DNA from: DASSNU01 sp035701265
Lineage (GTDB): Bacteria > Gemmatimonadota > Gemmatimonadetes > Gemmatimonadales > Gemmatimonadaceae
Assembly: GCA_035701265.1 (NCBI GenBank)
Contig: DASSNU010000020.1
Coordinates: 1 to 64,000, forward strand
DNA: 64,000 nt
Reading direction: 5' to 3'
Below, piece after piece: positions 27,261 to 34,967 of this stretch. Positions within the stretch are counted from its first letter, which is position 1. Every line of letters starts with the position of its first letter. The position numbers and the translations under genes are program-made. The notes beneath the pieces are model-generated. The model did not search any database. It worked only from the letters and a program-made list of their open reading frames with translations, and was not told the origin of the DNA.

Positions 27261-27312
27261 CCGCGGCGATTTGTTGCGATTGCGGCCGCTCTACAAATGC
27301 CGCTAAACCGCT
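27261..27312 (+). ncRNA. SAM-II-type riboswitch in the metK leader
   Basis: Helix P1 is GCGGC (27263-27267) with GCCGC (27285-27289). A pseudoknot forms from ATTTG (27269-27273) and CAAAT (27294-27298), and the element closes with GCTAAA (27302-27307). The order GATTT, ATTGC, AAATG, GCTAAA matches the SAM-II core remembered from metX leaders, with the two helices fully base-paired. SAM binding would be expected to hide the downstream ribosome site; the gap to the ATG is about 100 bases. It lies in front of the SAM synthetase gene, which makes a feedback role sensible. Confidence 0.72.
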
Positions 27313-27411
27313 ATCCCTGCATTCGCATCATACGCCCGGGGGCTGTTCATGGCCTGCCGGGCGATCGTGTTTCCGGGAGCGCCGCGCTCACGACTTCTTG
27401 ATCAGGACACC

Positions 27412-28629
27412 ATGACGCACGCCACCGGCGACTCGTACATCTTCTCGAGCGAGTCCGTGTCCGAGGGACACCCCGACAAGCTGGCCGACCGGATCAGCGA
27501 CGAGATTCTCGATCTTCACCTTTCGCGCGATCCGCGCGCACGCGTGGCGTGCGAGGTGCTCGTCACGCGCAACCTGGTGTGCGTGGCCGGCGAGACACGC
27601 GCGCGTCAGCCCGTGGAGCGGGGCGAGATTGAACAGGTCGTCCGCCGTGTGCTGCACGACGTGGGGTACGACGGCTTCGATGCGCGCTTCGGCGAGCCCA
27701 CCGTCAAGATCAACGTCATCCTGCAGCCCCAGGCGTCGGAGATCGGCAACGCGGTGGACGGCAAGGCGCACGAGCGGGAGCAGGGCGCGGGAGACCAGGG
27801 GCTCATGTTCGGCTATGCCAGCAACGAGACCCCGTCGCTCATGCCCGCGCCCATCACGTACGCGCACGCCATCGTCCACGAGCTGGCGCGCCGCCGCAAG
27901 TCGGGCGAGGTGCCGTGGCTCCGCCCCGATGCCAAGTCGCAGGTGACGGTGCGCTACCGCGACTGCCAGCCCGTCGAGGTCACCCGCCTGGTGGTCTCCA
28001 CGCAGCACACGGAAGACGTGAAGCAGCGCCAGATTCGCGACTACGTGATCGACGAGGTCTTTCCCGGCGTGATCCCCGAAACGCTGCTCCACCGCGGCTG
28101 GCAGGACAGCGCGCTCGTCAATCCGTCCGGCTCCTTCACCGAGGGCGGCCCCGCGACCGACACCGGGCTCACCGGGCGCAAGATCATCGTCGACACGTAT
28201 GGCGGCGCCGCGCGCCACGGAGGCGGCGCCTTCAGCGGAAAGGATCCCTCCAAGGTGGATCGCTCCGCCGCGTACGCGGCGCGCTGGGTGGCGAAGAACG
28301 TGGTGGCTGCCGGCCTCGCCGACCGATGCGAGATCCAGCTCGCCTACGCGATCGGTGAAGCGAAACCGGTCTCGCTCATGGCCGAGACCTTCGGCACGGG
28401 CAAGCTGCCGCGCGCGGTGCTCGAGGCGCGGTTGGCGGAGGCGTTCGACCTCACGCCGTACGGGATCATCACCGGTCTCGATCTCCTGCGTCCCATCTAC
28501 GCGCCCACCGCGGCGTACGGCCACTTCGGTCGTCCCGCCGGCGAGAGCGGCAGCTTCTCCTGGGAGGATGTCTCGCGCGCCGAAGCGCTCCTCTCCGGTG
28601 ACGGGATGCTCTCGGCGGCGGCGGGGTGA
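27412..28629 (+). CDS. metK: S-adenosylmethionine synthetase
   Basis: The 405-residue enzyme makes SAM from methionine and ATP in the cytoplasm. Hallmarks are present: ESVSEGHPDKLADRISDEIL at the N-terminus, the GAGDQGLMFGYA hexapeptide region, and the phosphate loop GGGAFSGKDPSKVDRSAAY. The length equals typical bacterial MetK. ATG 27412 is used because the MetK N-terminus MTHATGDSYIFSSESVSEG begins there; 21 extra in-frame codons upstream belong to the leader. A SAM-II-like element lies in the 5' leader. Its TGA overlaps the GTG of a diheme cytochrome gene. Confidence 0.97.
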   Translation: MTHATGDSYIFSSESVSEGHPDKLADRISDEILDLHLSRDPRARVACEVLVTRNLVCVAGETRARQPVERGEIEQVVRRVLHDVGYDGFDARFGEPTVKINVILQPQASEIGNAVDGKAHEREQGAGDQGLMFGYASNETPSLMPAPITYAHAIVHELARRRKSGEVPWLRPDAKSQVTVRYRDCQPVEVTRLVVSTQHTEDVKQRQIRDYVIDEVFPGVIPETLLHRGWQDSALVNPSGSFTEGGPATDTGLTGRKIIVDTYGGAARHGGGAFSGKDPSKVDRSAAYAARWVAKNVVAAGLADRCEIQLAYAIGEAKPVSLMAETFGTGKLPRAVLEARLAEAFDLTPYGIITGLDLLRPIYAPTAAYGHFGRPAGESGSFSWEDVSRAEALLSGDGMLSAAAG

Positions 28630-29546
28630 CCGTGCGCACCGCGATCGCTGTCCTGTTGCTGGCGCTCGTCGCCGGCGCGTGCGATCGCGGCGCAGGGGAC
28701 GCCGGCGCGCCGCGCGCTGCCGGTGACTCTGGCGCGACGGCATCCTCCGGCGCGAGTGCGAGCGGCGCGCGCGCGGTGCTGGCGGTGGCGCGCGTTCCCT
28801 TCCGCGTTCCCGCCGACTCGGAGATCCCCGACGGTCCCGTGGGCGCGGCAATCCGGCGCGGGCGCGCGATTCTCCGCGACACGCGCGACAGTCTTCCGCA
28901 GAACGTGGGGAACGCGCTCCGATGCGTGAGCTGTCATCTGCAGGATGGCACGCGCAAGGACGGAATGCCCTGGGTGGGTGTGGTCGCGCGATTCCCGCAA
29001 TACCGCAGCCGGAACGGTCGCGTCATCACCATCGAGGATCGCGTGAACGGCTGCTTCCAGCGGAGCATGAACGGCCACGTGCTCGATGTGGGCAGCGATG
29101 CGATGCGCGACATCGTGGCGTACCTGACCTTTCTCTCGCGCGGCGTCCCGATCGGCGCGGAGGTCGAGGGACAGGGGGTGCCGCGTGTCGATCCGCTTCC
29201 GGGGGACACCGCGCAGGGCGCGCGGCTCTTCGCCGCCAACTGCGCGCGCTGTCACGGCGCGGATGGCCAGGGTACCGTGGTGGCGCCACCGTTGTGGGGA
29301 CCGCGGTCGTTCAACATCGGCGCCGGGATGGCGCGCATCCGCACGGCGGCAGCGTTCATCAAGCACGAGATGCCGTTCGACCGGCCGGGGACGCTCACCG
29401 ATCAGCAGGCGTACGACATCGCGGCGTACGTCACCTCACGTCCGCGTCCCGACTATCCGCCCAAGATTCACGACTGGCCCAACGGCGACGCGCCACCGGA
29501 CGCGGCCTACGAGACGGAGGCGGGGCGGAAGCGGACGGGGAGCTGA
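28626..29546 (+). CDS. Diheme c-type cytochrome lipoprotein, TsdA-like
   Basis: The 306-residue protein has a lipobox (LVAGAC, C19) and two CxxCH heme sites (C100-H104 CVSCH, and C206-H210 CARCH). Between them is DRVNGCFQRSMNG, a block shared with TsdA-type thiosulfate dehydrogenases and SoxA-like cytochromes, where a cysteine or methionine may be the sixth heme ligand. It is probably anchored in the periplasm and passes electrons from a small inorganic donor, but the donor is inferred. The GTG start overlaps the metK stop, an odd pairing of unrelated functions that may simply be coupling of convenience. Confidence 0.83.
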   Translation: MTVRTAIAVLLLALVAGACDRGAGDAGAPRAAGDSGATASSGASASGARAVLAVARVPFRVPADSEIPDGPVGAAIRRGRAILRDTRDSLPQNVGNALRCVSCHLQDGTRKDGMPWVGVVARFPQYRSRNGRVITIEDRVNGCFQRSMNGHVLDVGSDAMRDIVAYLTFLSRGVPIGAEVEGQGVPRVDPLPGDTAQGARLFAANCARCHGADGQGTVVAPPLWGPRSFNIGAGMARIRTAAAFIKHEMPFDRPGTLTDQQAYDIAAYVTSRPRPDYPPKIHDWPNGDAPPDAAYETEAGRKRTGS

Positions 29547-29585
29547 GGGCGCTGGGAGCGTGGTTCCCGCCGGCAGCGCGTTCCC

Positions 29586-30992
29586 TCAGACCCCCTTTAC
29601 CGCGCTCACCAGCTCGGTGAGCGACTTCTTCGCGTCGCCGAAGAGCATGGACGTGTTGTCTCCATAGAAGAGCGCGTTGTCCACGCCGGCGAAGCCGGTG
29701 CCGCGCCCGCGCTTCATCACGATCACCTGCTTCGCCTTCCACGCCTCCACGACAGGCATGCCGTACAGCGGGCTCGACCGGTCGTTCTCCGCGGCGGGAT
29801 TCACCGTGTCGTTGGCGCCCACCACGAGCGCCACATCGGCGCGATCGAGGAGCGAGTTGGCCTCGTCCAGACTGTTGATGAGCGCGTCGTAGTCCACCTG
29901 CGCCTCGGAGAGGATCACGTTCATGTGCCCGGGCATGCGGCCGGCCACGGGGTGAATGGCGTACTTCACATCCACGCCGCGCTTCTCGAGGAGCGATGCG
30001 AGCTCGCGCACCGTGTGCTGCCCCTGCGCCACGGCCAGCCCGTAGCCGGGGATCACGATCACCGACTGCGCGTAGGCGAGCATCACCGCGGCGTCGTCGG
30101 CGGTGATCGCGCGCATGGGGCGCGCTTCGGTCCCGCCGGCCGCCGCCGTTGCCGCCTGCGCGCCGAACGCACCGAAGAGCACGTTGGTGAGCGAGCGGTT
30201 CATCGCGCGGCACATGATCTGGGTGAGGATGATCCCGCTTGCCCCTACCAGCGCGCCGGCGATGATGAGCACGTTGTTGTGCAGCACGAATCCCGCCGCC
30301 GCGCCGGCAATCCCGGAGTACGAGTTGAGCAGCGAGATCACCACCGGCATGTCCGCGCCGCCGATGGGGATCACGAGCAGCACGCCAAGCAGGAGCGAGA
30401 TGATCGTGAGCGCGAGAAAGACCCCCGGATGCGCGATCGCCACGGTGAGGATGACGATCGCCGCCAGCGCGCCGAGGAAGAGGAGCGCATTGATCGGTTT
30501 CTGCAGCGGATACGTCACGGCGCGTCCGGTCACCATCTCCTGCAGCTTGGCGAACGCCACCAGCGAGCCGGTGAAGGTCACCGCACCGATGAGCATGGTG
30601 AGCGCGGTGCTCAACGCCACGTCCGTCGTGACGGCCGCGCTCGACGCCTCGATCCGGTAGAACTCCGCCGCCGCCACCAGCGCCGACGCGCCCCCGCCAA
30701 AGCCGTTGAGCAGCGCCACCATCTGCGGCATGGCCGTCATCTTCACCGCCGCCGCGAGCCACAGTCCGGCCACCGCACCGATCACCACACCCAGTGCGAT
30801 CCACCTGAGCGTGACGATCTCCTGCTCGAGCAGCGTGGCCGCGACAGCCACGAGCATCCCGATGCCGGCGATGAGATTCCCCCTCCGCGCGGTGGCCGCG
30901 GAGGAGAGGAGCTTGAGCCCGAAGATGAAGAGGACGGAGGCGACGAGATACGCAATGGCGATGGCGACGCCGGTGCCGCTCAGCCCGCTCAT
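29586..30992 (-). CDS. pntB: NAD(P) transhydrogenase subunit beta
   Basis: The 468-residue subunit contains about nine membrane spans (1-270) that form the proton channel and the C-terminal NADP(H)-binding domain (about 290-468), with IPGYGLAVAQGQHTVRELA, HPVAGRMPGHMNVILSEA and the closing VIVMKRGRGTGFAGVDN block. It works with PntA1 and PntA2 to couple proton entry to NADPH formation. ATG 30992 overlaps the stop of pntA2 (ATGA). It faces the cytochrome gene convergently. Confidence 0.95.
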   Translation of the reverse strand: MSGLSGTGVAIAIAYLVASVLFIFGLKLLSSAATARRGNLIAGIGMLVAVAATLLEQEIVTLRWIALGVVIGAVAGLWLAAAVKMTAMPQMVALLNGFGGGASALVAAAEFYRIEASSAAVTTDVALSTALTMLIGAVTFTGSLVAFAKLQEMVTGRAVTYPLQKPINALLFLGALAAIVILTVAIAHPGVFLALTIISLLLGVLLVIPIGGADMPVVISLLNSYSGIAGAAAGFVLHNNVLIIAGALVGASGIILTQIMCRAMNRSLTNVLFGAFGAQAATAAAGGTEARPMRAITADDAAVMLAYAQSVIVIPGYGLAVAQGQHTVRELASLLEKRGVDVKYAIHPVAGRMPGHMNVILSEAQVDYDALINSLDEANSLLDRADVALVVGANDTVNPAAENDRSSPLYGMPVVEAWKAKQVIVMKRGRGTGFAGVDNALFYGDNTSMLFGDAKKSLTELVSAVKGV

Positions 30993-31282
30993 GATTCACC
31001 ATCCCGGCGATGCCGGAACATCCGGAGCATCCGGTCGGTGACGGCGAAGCCCCCCACGATGTTGATCGTCGCGAAGGCGACCGCCGTCACGCCCAGGATG
31101 GTGTTGAGCGGGGACCCGAGTCGGCCGGCCACGATCATCGCGCCGATGAGCGAGATCCCGGAGATCGCGTTGGAGCCCGACATGAGCGGCGTGTGCAGCA
31201 GTGTCGGCACCTTCGTGATGACCTCGAACCCGATGAAGATCGCGAGCACGAAGATGTAGAGAGCAACGAGAAGCTCGGCCAT
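30989..31282 (-). CDS. pntA2: NAD(P) transhydrogenase alpha subunit part 2 (membrane domain)
   Basis: The 97-residue protein has three membrane segments (about 4-22, 36-57, 63-84) and corresponds to the membrane part of the alpha subunit. In this three-polypeptide arrangement it is separate from the NAD domain, as in many alpha-proteobacteria. ATG 31282 is chosen over the longer frame, which would add an Arg/Cys-rich stretch in the repetitive gap. It is coupled to pntB and lies 173 bases after pntA1. Confidence 0.92.
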   Translation of the reverse strand: MAELLVALYIFVLAIFIGFEVITKVPTLLHTPLMSGSNAISGISLIGAMIVAGRLGSPLNTILGVTAVAFATINIVGGFAVTDRMLRMFRHRRDGES

Positions 31283-31455
31283 GGCGGTACCTGGAGAGAG
31301 CGGGAGAGACGGACAGCAAGGGCGAAGCGCCGGGAGAGCGCAGTTGCCGCGCCGGCCACGCACATCGCACGCACGAACCGCATGCACGCATCGCACGCAC
31401 GGCGCGCGTGCGCGCAACACGCGTGGCGTACGCACGTGGGGCGCGCGGACGAGCG
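31283..31455. other. Repetitive gap between pntA1 and pntA2
   Basis: This spacer is full of near-repeats of CGCACG and CGTGCG (especially 31360-31442) but carries no gene. Its length is unusual for an operon of subunits and it could hold an internal promoter or RNA structure; I see no defined motif. Confidence 0.4.
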
Positions 31456-32580
31456 CTACCCGGCCGGCTGCGGCACGCGGGTGACCAGCGAGTCCTTCAC
31501 GATCGGATCCTCGAAGTCCGGCGCGAGCGCGCCATCCTTCACGATGAGCGCGAGAAATGCGGCCACGTTGCGCGAGAACATCTGGCTGGCGTGCACGGGC
31601 ATGGAGGCCGGAAGATTGAGCGGGGCGTGGATCGTGACGCCGGAGGCGATCACCACGTCTCCCGGCTTCGACAGTTCGCAGTTGCCGCCGAACTCGCCCG
31701 CCAGGTCCACGATCACCGACCCCGGCTTCATCTGCGCCACGGTGTCCGCCGTGATGAGGAGCGGCGCGCGCTTGCCGGGCACGAGCGCGGTGGTGATCAC
31801 CACGTCGGCATCGCGCACCCGCTCGGCGATGACCTCCATCTCGCGGCGGTGCGCGTCCTCGGACAGCTCCTTGGCGTAGCCGCCGGCCGTTTCGGTGTCG
31901 TGCGCGCCGAGCTCCACTTCCACGAAGGTGGCGCCCAGGCTCTGCACCTGCTCGCGCACGGCGGGGCGCGTGTCGAACGCCTGGACCACCGCGCCCAGCC
32001 GTTTGGCCGTCGCGATCGCCTGGAGGCCGGCCACGCCGGCGCCGATCACGAAGACGCGCGCCGGCGTCACCGTCCCCGCCGCCGTCATGAGGAGCGGGAA
32101 GAAGCGCGGGAGCGACGCCGCGGCGATGAGCATGGCGCGGTAGCCGGCCACCGTGCTCATGGACGACAGCACGTCCATCGCCTGCGCGCGCGCGATGCGC
32201 GGGATCGCGTCGAGGCTGAACGCCATGACGCCGCGCTCGTCGAGACGCTGCACCAGCTCTGGGTAGACCAGCGGCTGCAGTACGGCAACCAGTGTGGCGC
32301 CGGGGCGGAGCAGCGACAGCTCGTCGATCGCGATGTCGGGGCGCACGAGCGGGCGCTGCACCTTCACGATCACGTCGGCGGCGGCGTAGAGCGCTGGCGC
32401 GGTGGGGACGATGGTCGCACCCGCCGCCTCGTACGCCTCGTCCGGGTGGAAGGCCGCATCGCCCGCGCCGTGCTCCACGAGCACCTGCATGCCGCCGCGC
32501 ACCAGCTTGGCGACCGTCTCGGGAACGAGGGCGACGCGCTGTTCTCCGGGCGCGATCTCGCGCGGAACGCCGAGGTGCAT
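31456..32580 (-). CDS. pntA1: NAD(P) transhydrogenase alpha subunit part 1 (NAD domain)
   Basis: The 374-residue cytoplasmic subunit binds NAD(H). It shares the alanine dehydrogenase/PntA fold: MHLGVPREIAPGEQRVALVP at the N-terminus, a central Rossmann loop VFVIGAGVAGLQAIATAKRLG, and LVPGKRAPLLIT and EFGGNCELSKPG near the end. ATG 32580 matches this standard beginning. A strong promoter (TTGACC, 17 bases, TAAGCT) ends seven bases before the ATG, so the messenger may have no leader. It heads the pntA1-pntA2-pntB operon. Confidence 0.95.
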   Translation of the reverse strand: MHLGVPREIAPGEQRVALVPETVAKLVRGGMQVLVEHGAGDAAFHPDEAYEAAGATIVPTAPALYAAADVIVKVQRPLVRPDIAIDELSLLRPGATLVAVLQPLVYPELVQRLDERGVMAFSLDAIPRIARAQAMDVLSSMSTVAGYRAMLIAAASLPRFFPLLMTAAGTVTPARVFVIGAGVAGLQAIATAKRLGAVVQAFDTRPAVREQVQSLGATFVEVELGAHDTETAGGYAKELSEDAHRREMEVIAERVRDADVVITTALVPGKRAPLLITADTVAQMKPGSVIVDLAGEFGGNCELSKPGDVVIASGVTIHAPLNLPASMPVHASQMFSRNVAAFLALIVKDGALAPDFEDPIVKDSLVTRVPQPAG

Positions 32581-32587
32581 GGGGGTG

Positions 32588-32616
32588 AGCTTACCCCGCG
32601 CCTGGGGCGCGGTCAA
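32588..32616 (-). promoter_or_regulatory. Promoter of the pnt operon, leaderless
   Basis: On the minus strand TTGACC (complement of 32611-32616) is followed by 17 bases and TAAGCT (complement of 32588-32593), then seven bases to the ATG. This is the best -35/-10 pair in the window. Confidence 0.6.
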
Positions 32617-32824
32617 CCGGCGAGCCGCAACGCGGGATGCCGGGCGCTGCATGGGCCGCGCCATCCCGAATCCGGTACGCCGCGCACGCGCCGCGGCGCG
32701 ACCGGTGACCTTCATCACACGCGTCTCGCTCCGTCCGTCACGTTCGCGTGCGCCGCCGCCGGCACCCGCGCGGCGGCGCGCATCATGCGGCGCGCATCAT
32801 GCGTGTCGCCTCGCGCGCACCGGG

Positions 32825-32852
32825 TGTACAGCGCAGTTCCCGCGAGTATATT
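32825..32852 (+). promoter_or_regulatory. Possible promoter of the receiver-protein gene
   Basis: TGTACA (32825-32830) is followed after 16 bases by TATATT (32847-32852), about 50 bases before the ATG at 32905. The -35 match is weak. Confidence 0.3.
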
Positions 32853-32904
32853 TCCTCGCCCGCGCTTCGAGCGCGCTCAAGAATTTTCGCGCCGGGTGGT
32901 GGAC

Positions 32905-33327
32905 ATGCGCGCAGTCTGCATTGCTCGACATCCCTTTCTCAGCGAACACATCGCTGCCGTCTGCGCCGACGCGGGCATCGAGGGAATGCCGGCGGTCGGC
33001 TTCGAGGAAGGCGTGCGCCTCGCGCGCGCGCAGATGCCCGACGTCGTCCTCTGCGACTACGATCTCCTGGCCACGAGTCCACTGCGTCAGTGGGAAGACG
33101 ACCCCGATCTGTCGCGCACGCCGGTGATCGCGGTGAGCCTCACCCGCCGTCCGGAAGAAGTGAATCTTCTGGACCGCAACGCGATCGCCGGCTTTCTCTA
33201 TCTTCCGCTTGTGAGCCGCGACGCGGTGTCGCGCGTGATCGCTGCCGCGAGCAGCACGCGCGTGCGTCCGCCGCGCGATGCATTCCTGTGGAAGGAGCGC
33301 GAGGAGCGCGCACCGCGCTCGGAGTGA
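32905..33327 (+). CDS. Stand-alone receiver-like (CheY-fold) protein
   Basis: The 140-residue protein resembles a response-regulator receiver: an N-terminal strand, VVLCDYDLL with candidate phospho-aspartate D51, and VIAVSLT at the fourth strand. The conserved lysine of the KP(F/Y) motif is replaced by leucine (GFLYLPL, L100) and the acidic pair near the N-terminus is missing, so phosphorylation may be lost. No output domain exists. ATG 32905 is used; the open frame runs far upstream but is antisense to pntA1. Its stop overlaps the GTG of the lipoprotein gene. It may be a degenerate signalling or scaffold protein. Confidence 0.72.
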   Translation: MRAVCIARHPFLSEHIAAVCADAGIEGMPAVGFEEGVRLARAQMPDVVLCDYDLLATSPLRQWEDDPDLSRTPVIAVSLTRRPEEVNLLDRNAIAGFLYLPLVSRDAVSRVIAAASSTRVRPPRDAFLWKEREERAPRSE

Positions 33328-33827
33328 CGCACCGGGCACCGCGCTCGGTCACGCTCGTGGCCGCGGCGCTCTTCTCGCTCGCTGCCTGTGGAGACGACTC
33401 CCCTCCACCCGCTGCCCGTCCTCCCGTACGCACGCCCGCCGAATCCGCTCAGATGGCGCAGGCGGAGAGCGTGGCGATGGCACGCGACCAGTGGAACCTG
33501 GCCGAGGTGACGCGCCGGTTGGAGGAGGCGGGGCTGGTGGTCTTCGACTCCGGCCGCGTGGTGCACCGTGACGGGCTGCAACGCGAGGGGCGGTTGCTCA
33601 CCGTGAGCGGCGCACCGGTGGAGATCTACATTTACGACAACGCCGCCGAGCGCCGTGCGGACATGGCCACGCTCGACACCGTTCCTGACCGGCGCGTCGT
33701 GCTCGGCGCGCCCCCGCCGCCGCGGTTCATCATCACGAACAACCTGATCGCGGTGCTTCTCACGCGGAACGAGCTGCTCGTCGAGCGGGCATCGAACGCG
33801 CTGTTGGCGAGACATCTGGGGGGGTAA
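33324..33827 (+). CDS. Lipoprotein of unknown function
   Basis: The 167-residue protein has a lipobox (FSLAACG) and then a proline-rich spacer, a helical stretch (SAQMAQAESVAMARDQWN) and a compact alpha/beta domain ending LLARHLGG. No family is recognised. The GTG start at 33324 overlaps the receiver gene stop (GTGA), and this frame is the only one consistent with a signal peptide. The domain has VEIYIYDNAAERRADMATLD, reminiscent of small inhibitor-like folds, but no function can be given. Confidence 0.68.
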   Translation: MTHRAPRSVTLVAAALFSLAACGDDSPPPAARPPVRTPAESAQMAQAESVAMARDQWNLAEVTRRLEEAGLVVFDSGRVVHRDGLQREGRLLTVSGAPVEIYIYDNAAERRADMATLDTVPDRRVVLGAPPPPRFIITNNLIAVLLTRNELLVERASNALLARHLGG

Positions 33828-34039
33828 GGGGGCAGCGCGCGCCGGGGACGCGGATCGAGGACGGGCGCGGGTGAGCGGAGCAGTTCGCAGGTCGACGCGC
33901 TGCATCCATGGCAGCTATCAACAGATGGGCGGCCCGTAGCGGACGGAGAACGGTCCGTAGAGGGCGCAGCATCGTCATCGTGGCCAGCGCCACCCTCGCC
34001 GCCTCGCCCAACGCGCTCGCGCACGCGCACGCAGCCGGA
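33828..34039. other. Non-coding gap before the toxin-antitoxin operon
   Basis: About 210 bases without a convincing gene or strong hairpin. The AT-richer right end leads into the vap promoter. Confidence 0.35.
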
Positions 34040-34068
34040 TTGCGAGTGTAGCTACATGTAGCTACATT
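34040..34068 (+). promoter_or_regulatory. Leaderless promoter of the toxin-antitoxin operon
   Basis: TTGCGA (34040-34045), 17 bases, TACATT (34063-34068) and then six bases to the ATG at 34075. Transcription would begin at the start codon. Confidence 0.55.
34047..34066. promoter_or_regulatory. 20-bp palindromic operator over the toxin-antitoxin promoter
   Basis: TGTAGCTACATGTAGCTACA is a perfect palindrome and also two tandem GTAGCTACAT units. It covers the spacer and part of the -10, the classic place for antitoxin self-repression. Confidence 0.75.
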
Positions 34069-34074
34069 GTCTCC

Positions 34075-34380
34075 ATGCGCACCACCGGGATCCGCGACCT
34101 CAAGAACAACCTCAGCCGGTATCTCCGTCGCTTGCGGCCGGGGCAGGTGATCACGATCACCGACCACGGGCGCGTCGTGGCCGAGCTGCGTGCGGCAGGG
34201 GCCGGTACTCACACGGCACCGCTTCCGACACACAGCCGTTATGCGCAACTGCTCGAAGCAGGGCTCATACGGCCAGCGGTGGAGACGGGCGATCCGCTCG
34301 CCGATTGGCCGTCCACGCGTGCTGTCTCACTCCCGCGCGGCACCGTAACGGAGTTGGTGGACGAGGACCGTGGCGCCTGA
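34075..34380 (+). CDS. Phd/YefM-family antitoxin
   Basis: The 101-residue protein has the N-terminal dimerising DNA-binding fold of Phd/YefM antitoxins (IRDLKNNLSRYLRRLRPGQVITITDHGRVVAEL) and a looser C-terminal half that would neutralise the toxin. It probably binds the 20-bp palindrome over its own promoter. The start codon follows six bases after the -10, so there is no ribosome site. It overlaps the toxin gene by 11 bases. Confidence 0.88.
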   Translation: MRTTGIRDLKNNLSRYLRRLRPGQVITITDHGRVVAELRAAGAGTHTAPLPTHSRYAQLLEAGLIRPAVETGDPLADWPSTRAVSLPRGTVTELVDEDRGA

Positions 34381-34825
34381 CGCCCCGGCCCCATTCGAGG
34401 CCGGCGTAGCCTCCATCCGGTACGTGGAAACCAGTGCCCTGCTCGCGGCCCTGTTGGAGCAGGACACATCGGCCAAGCACGCGCTCCGCGTGCCTGCGCG
34501 GCGTCTCACGTCGGCGCTCACCGGCGCCGAGGCCCATCGGGCAATCATCCGTGCACAGGCCACCGGACGACTCGACGCCACGCAGCTACGGCTCGTCGCG
34601 CGTGCGGTGCATACCTTTCTCGCCCGGTGTGATCTTGTGGCGGTTACGGATGAAGTGCTCGCCCGGGTGGGACGTCCCTTTCCCATGGAGCCAATCCGTA
34701 CGCTCGATGCGATCCATCTGGCGACGGCCGAGCTCCTCGGCGGTCCCCCCGCACTGATCACGATCGTGACGCGCGATGCGCGCGTGCGAGAGAACGCGCT
34801 GCGGATGGGTTACCACGTCGCCTGA
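34370..34825 (+). CDS. PIN-domain toxin (VapC-like ribonuclease)
   Basis: The 151-residue protein has a PIN fold, a magnesium-dependent RNase. Expected acidic positions are E20 in RYVETSALLAALL, E54 in LTGAEAHRA, D113 in TLDAIHLATAEL and D136 in VTRDARVRENA. The first of these is normally aspartate (DTS/DSS), so E20 is an unusual change that may keep or weaken metal binding. The GTG at 34370 overlaps the antitoxin stop region, coupling the two. RNA target is unknown. Confidence 0.87.
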   Translation: MAPDAPAPFEAGVASIRYVETSALLAALLEQDTSAKHALRVPARRLTSALTGAEAHRAIIRAQATGRLDATQLRLVARAVHTFLARCDLVAVTDEVLARVGRPFPMEPIRTLDAIHLATAELLGGPPALITIVTRDARVRENALRMGYHVA

Positions 34826-34912
34826 ACACCTCGCGCGCCCACCTGCCCGCGCGGACGGATCCGTGCGCTCGCCGTAGCCATCGCGCGTGCTGCCGCGACC
34901 GCCACGATGCGC

Positions 34913-34940
34913 GAAGGCCGGGGCTCTCGCCCCGGCCTTC
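34913..34940. terminator. Strong hairpin between convergent toxin and pilin genes
   Basis: GAAGGCCGGGG (34913-34923) pairs perfectly with 34930-34940 around CTCTCG. It lies between the convergent vapC-like gene and the pilin gene, so it can stop both transcripts. Confidence 0.65.
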
Positions 34941-34967
34941 GTATCAATCGTCACGAGCGCCAAGCGA

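Noticed and set aside
31360..31442. CGCACG/CGTGCG near-repeats between pntA1 and pntA2, considered as a CRISPR-like or satellite array
   Set aside because: Units are irregular, only six to eight bases and unspaced; this looks like simple low-complexity DNA.
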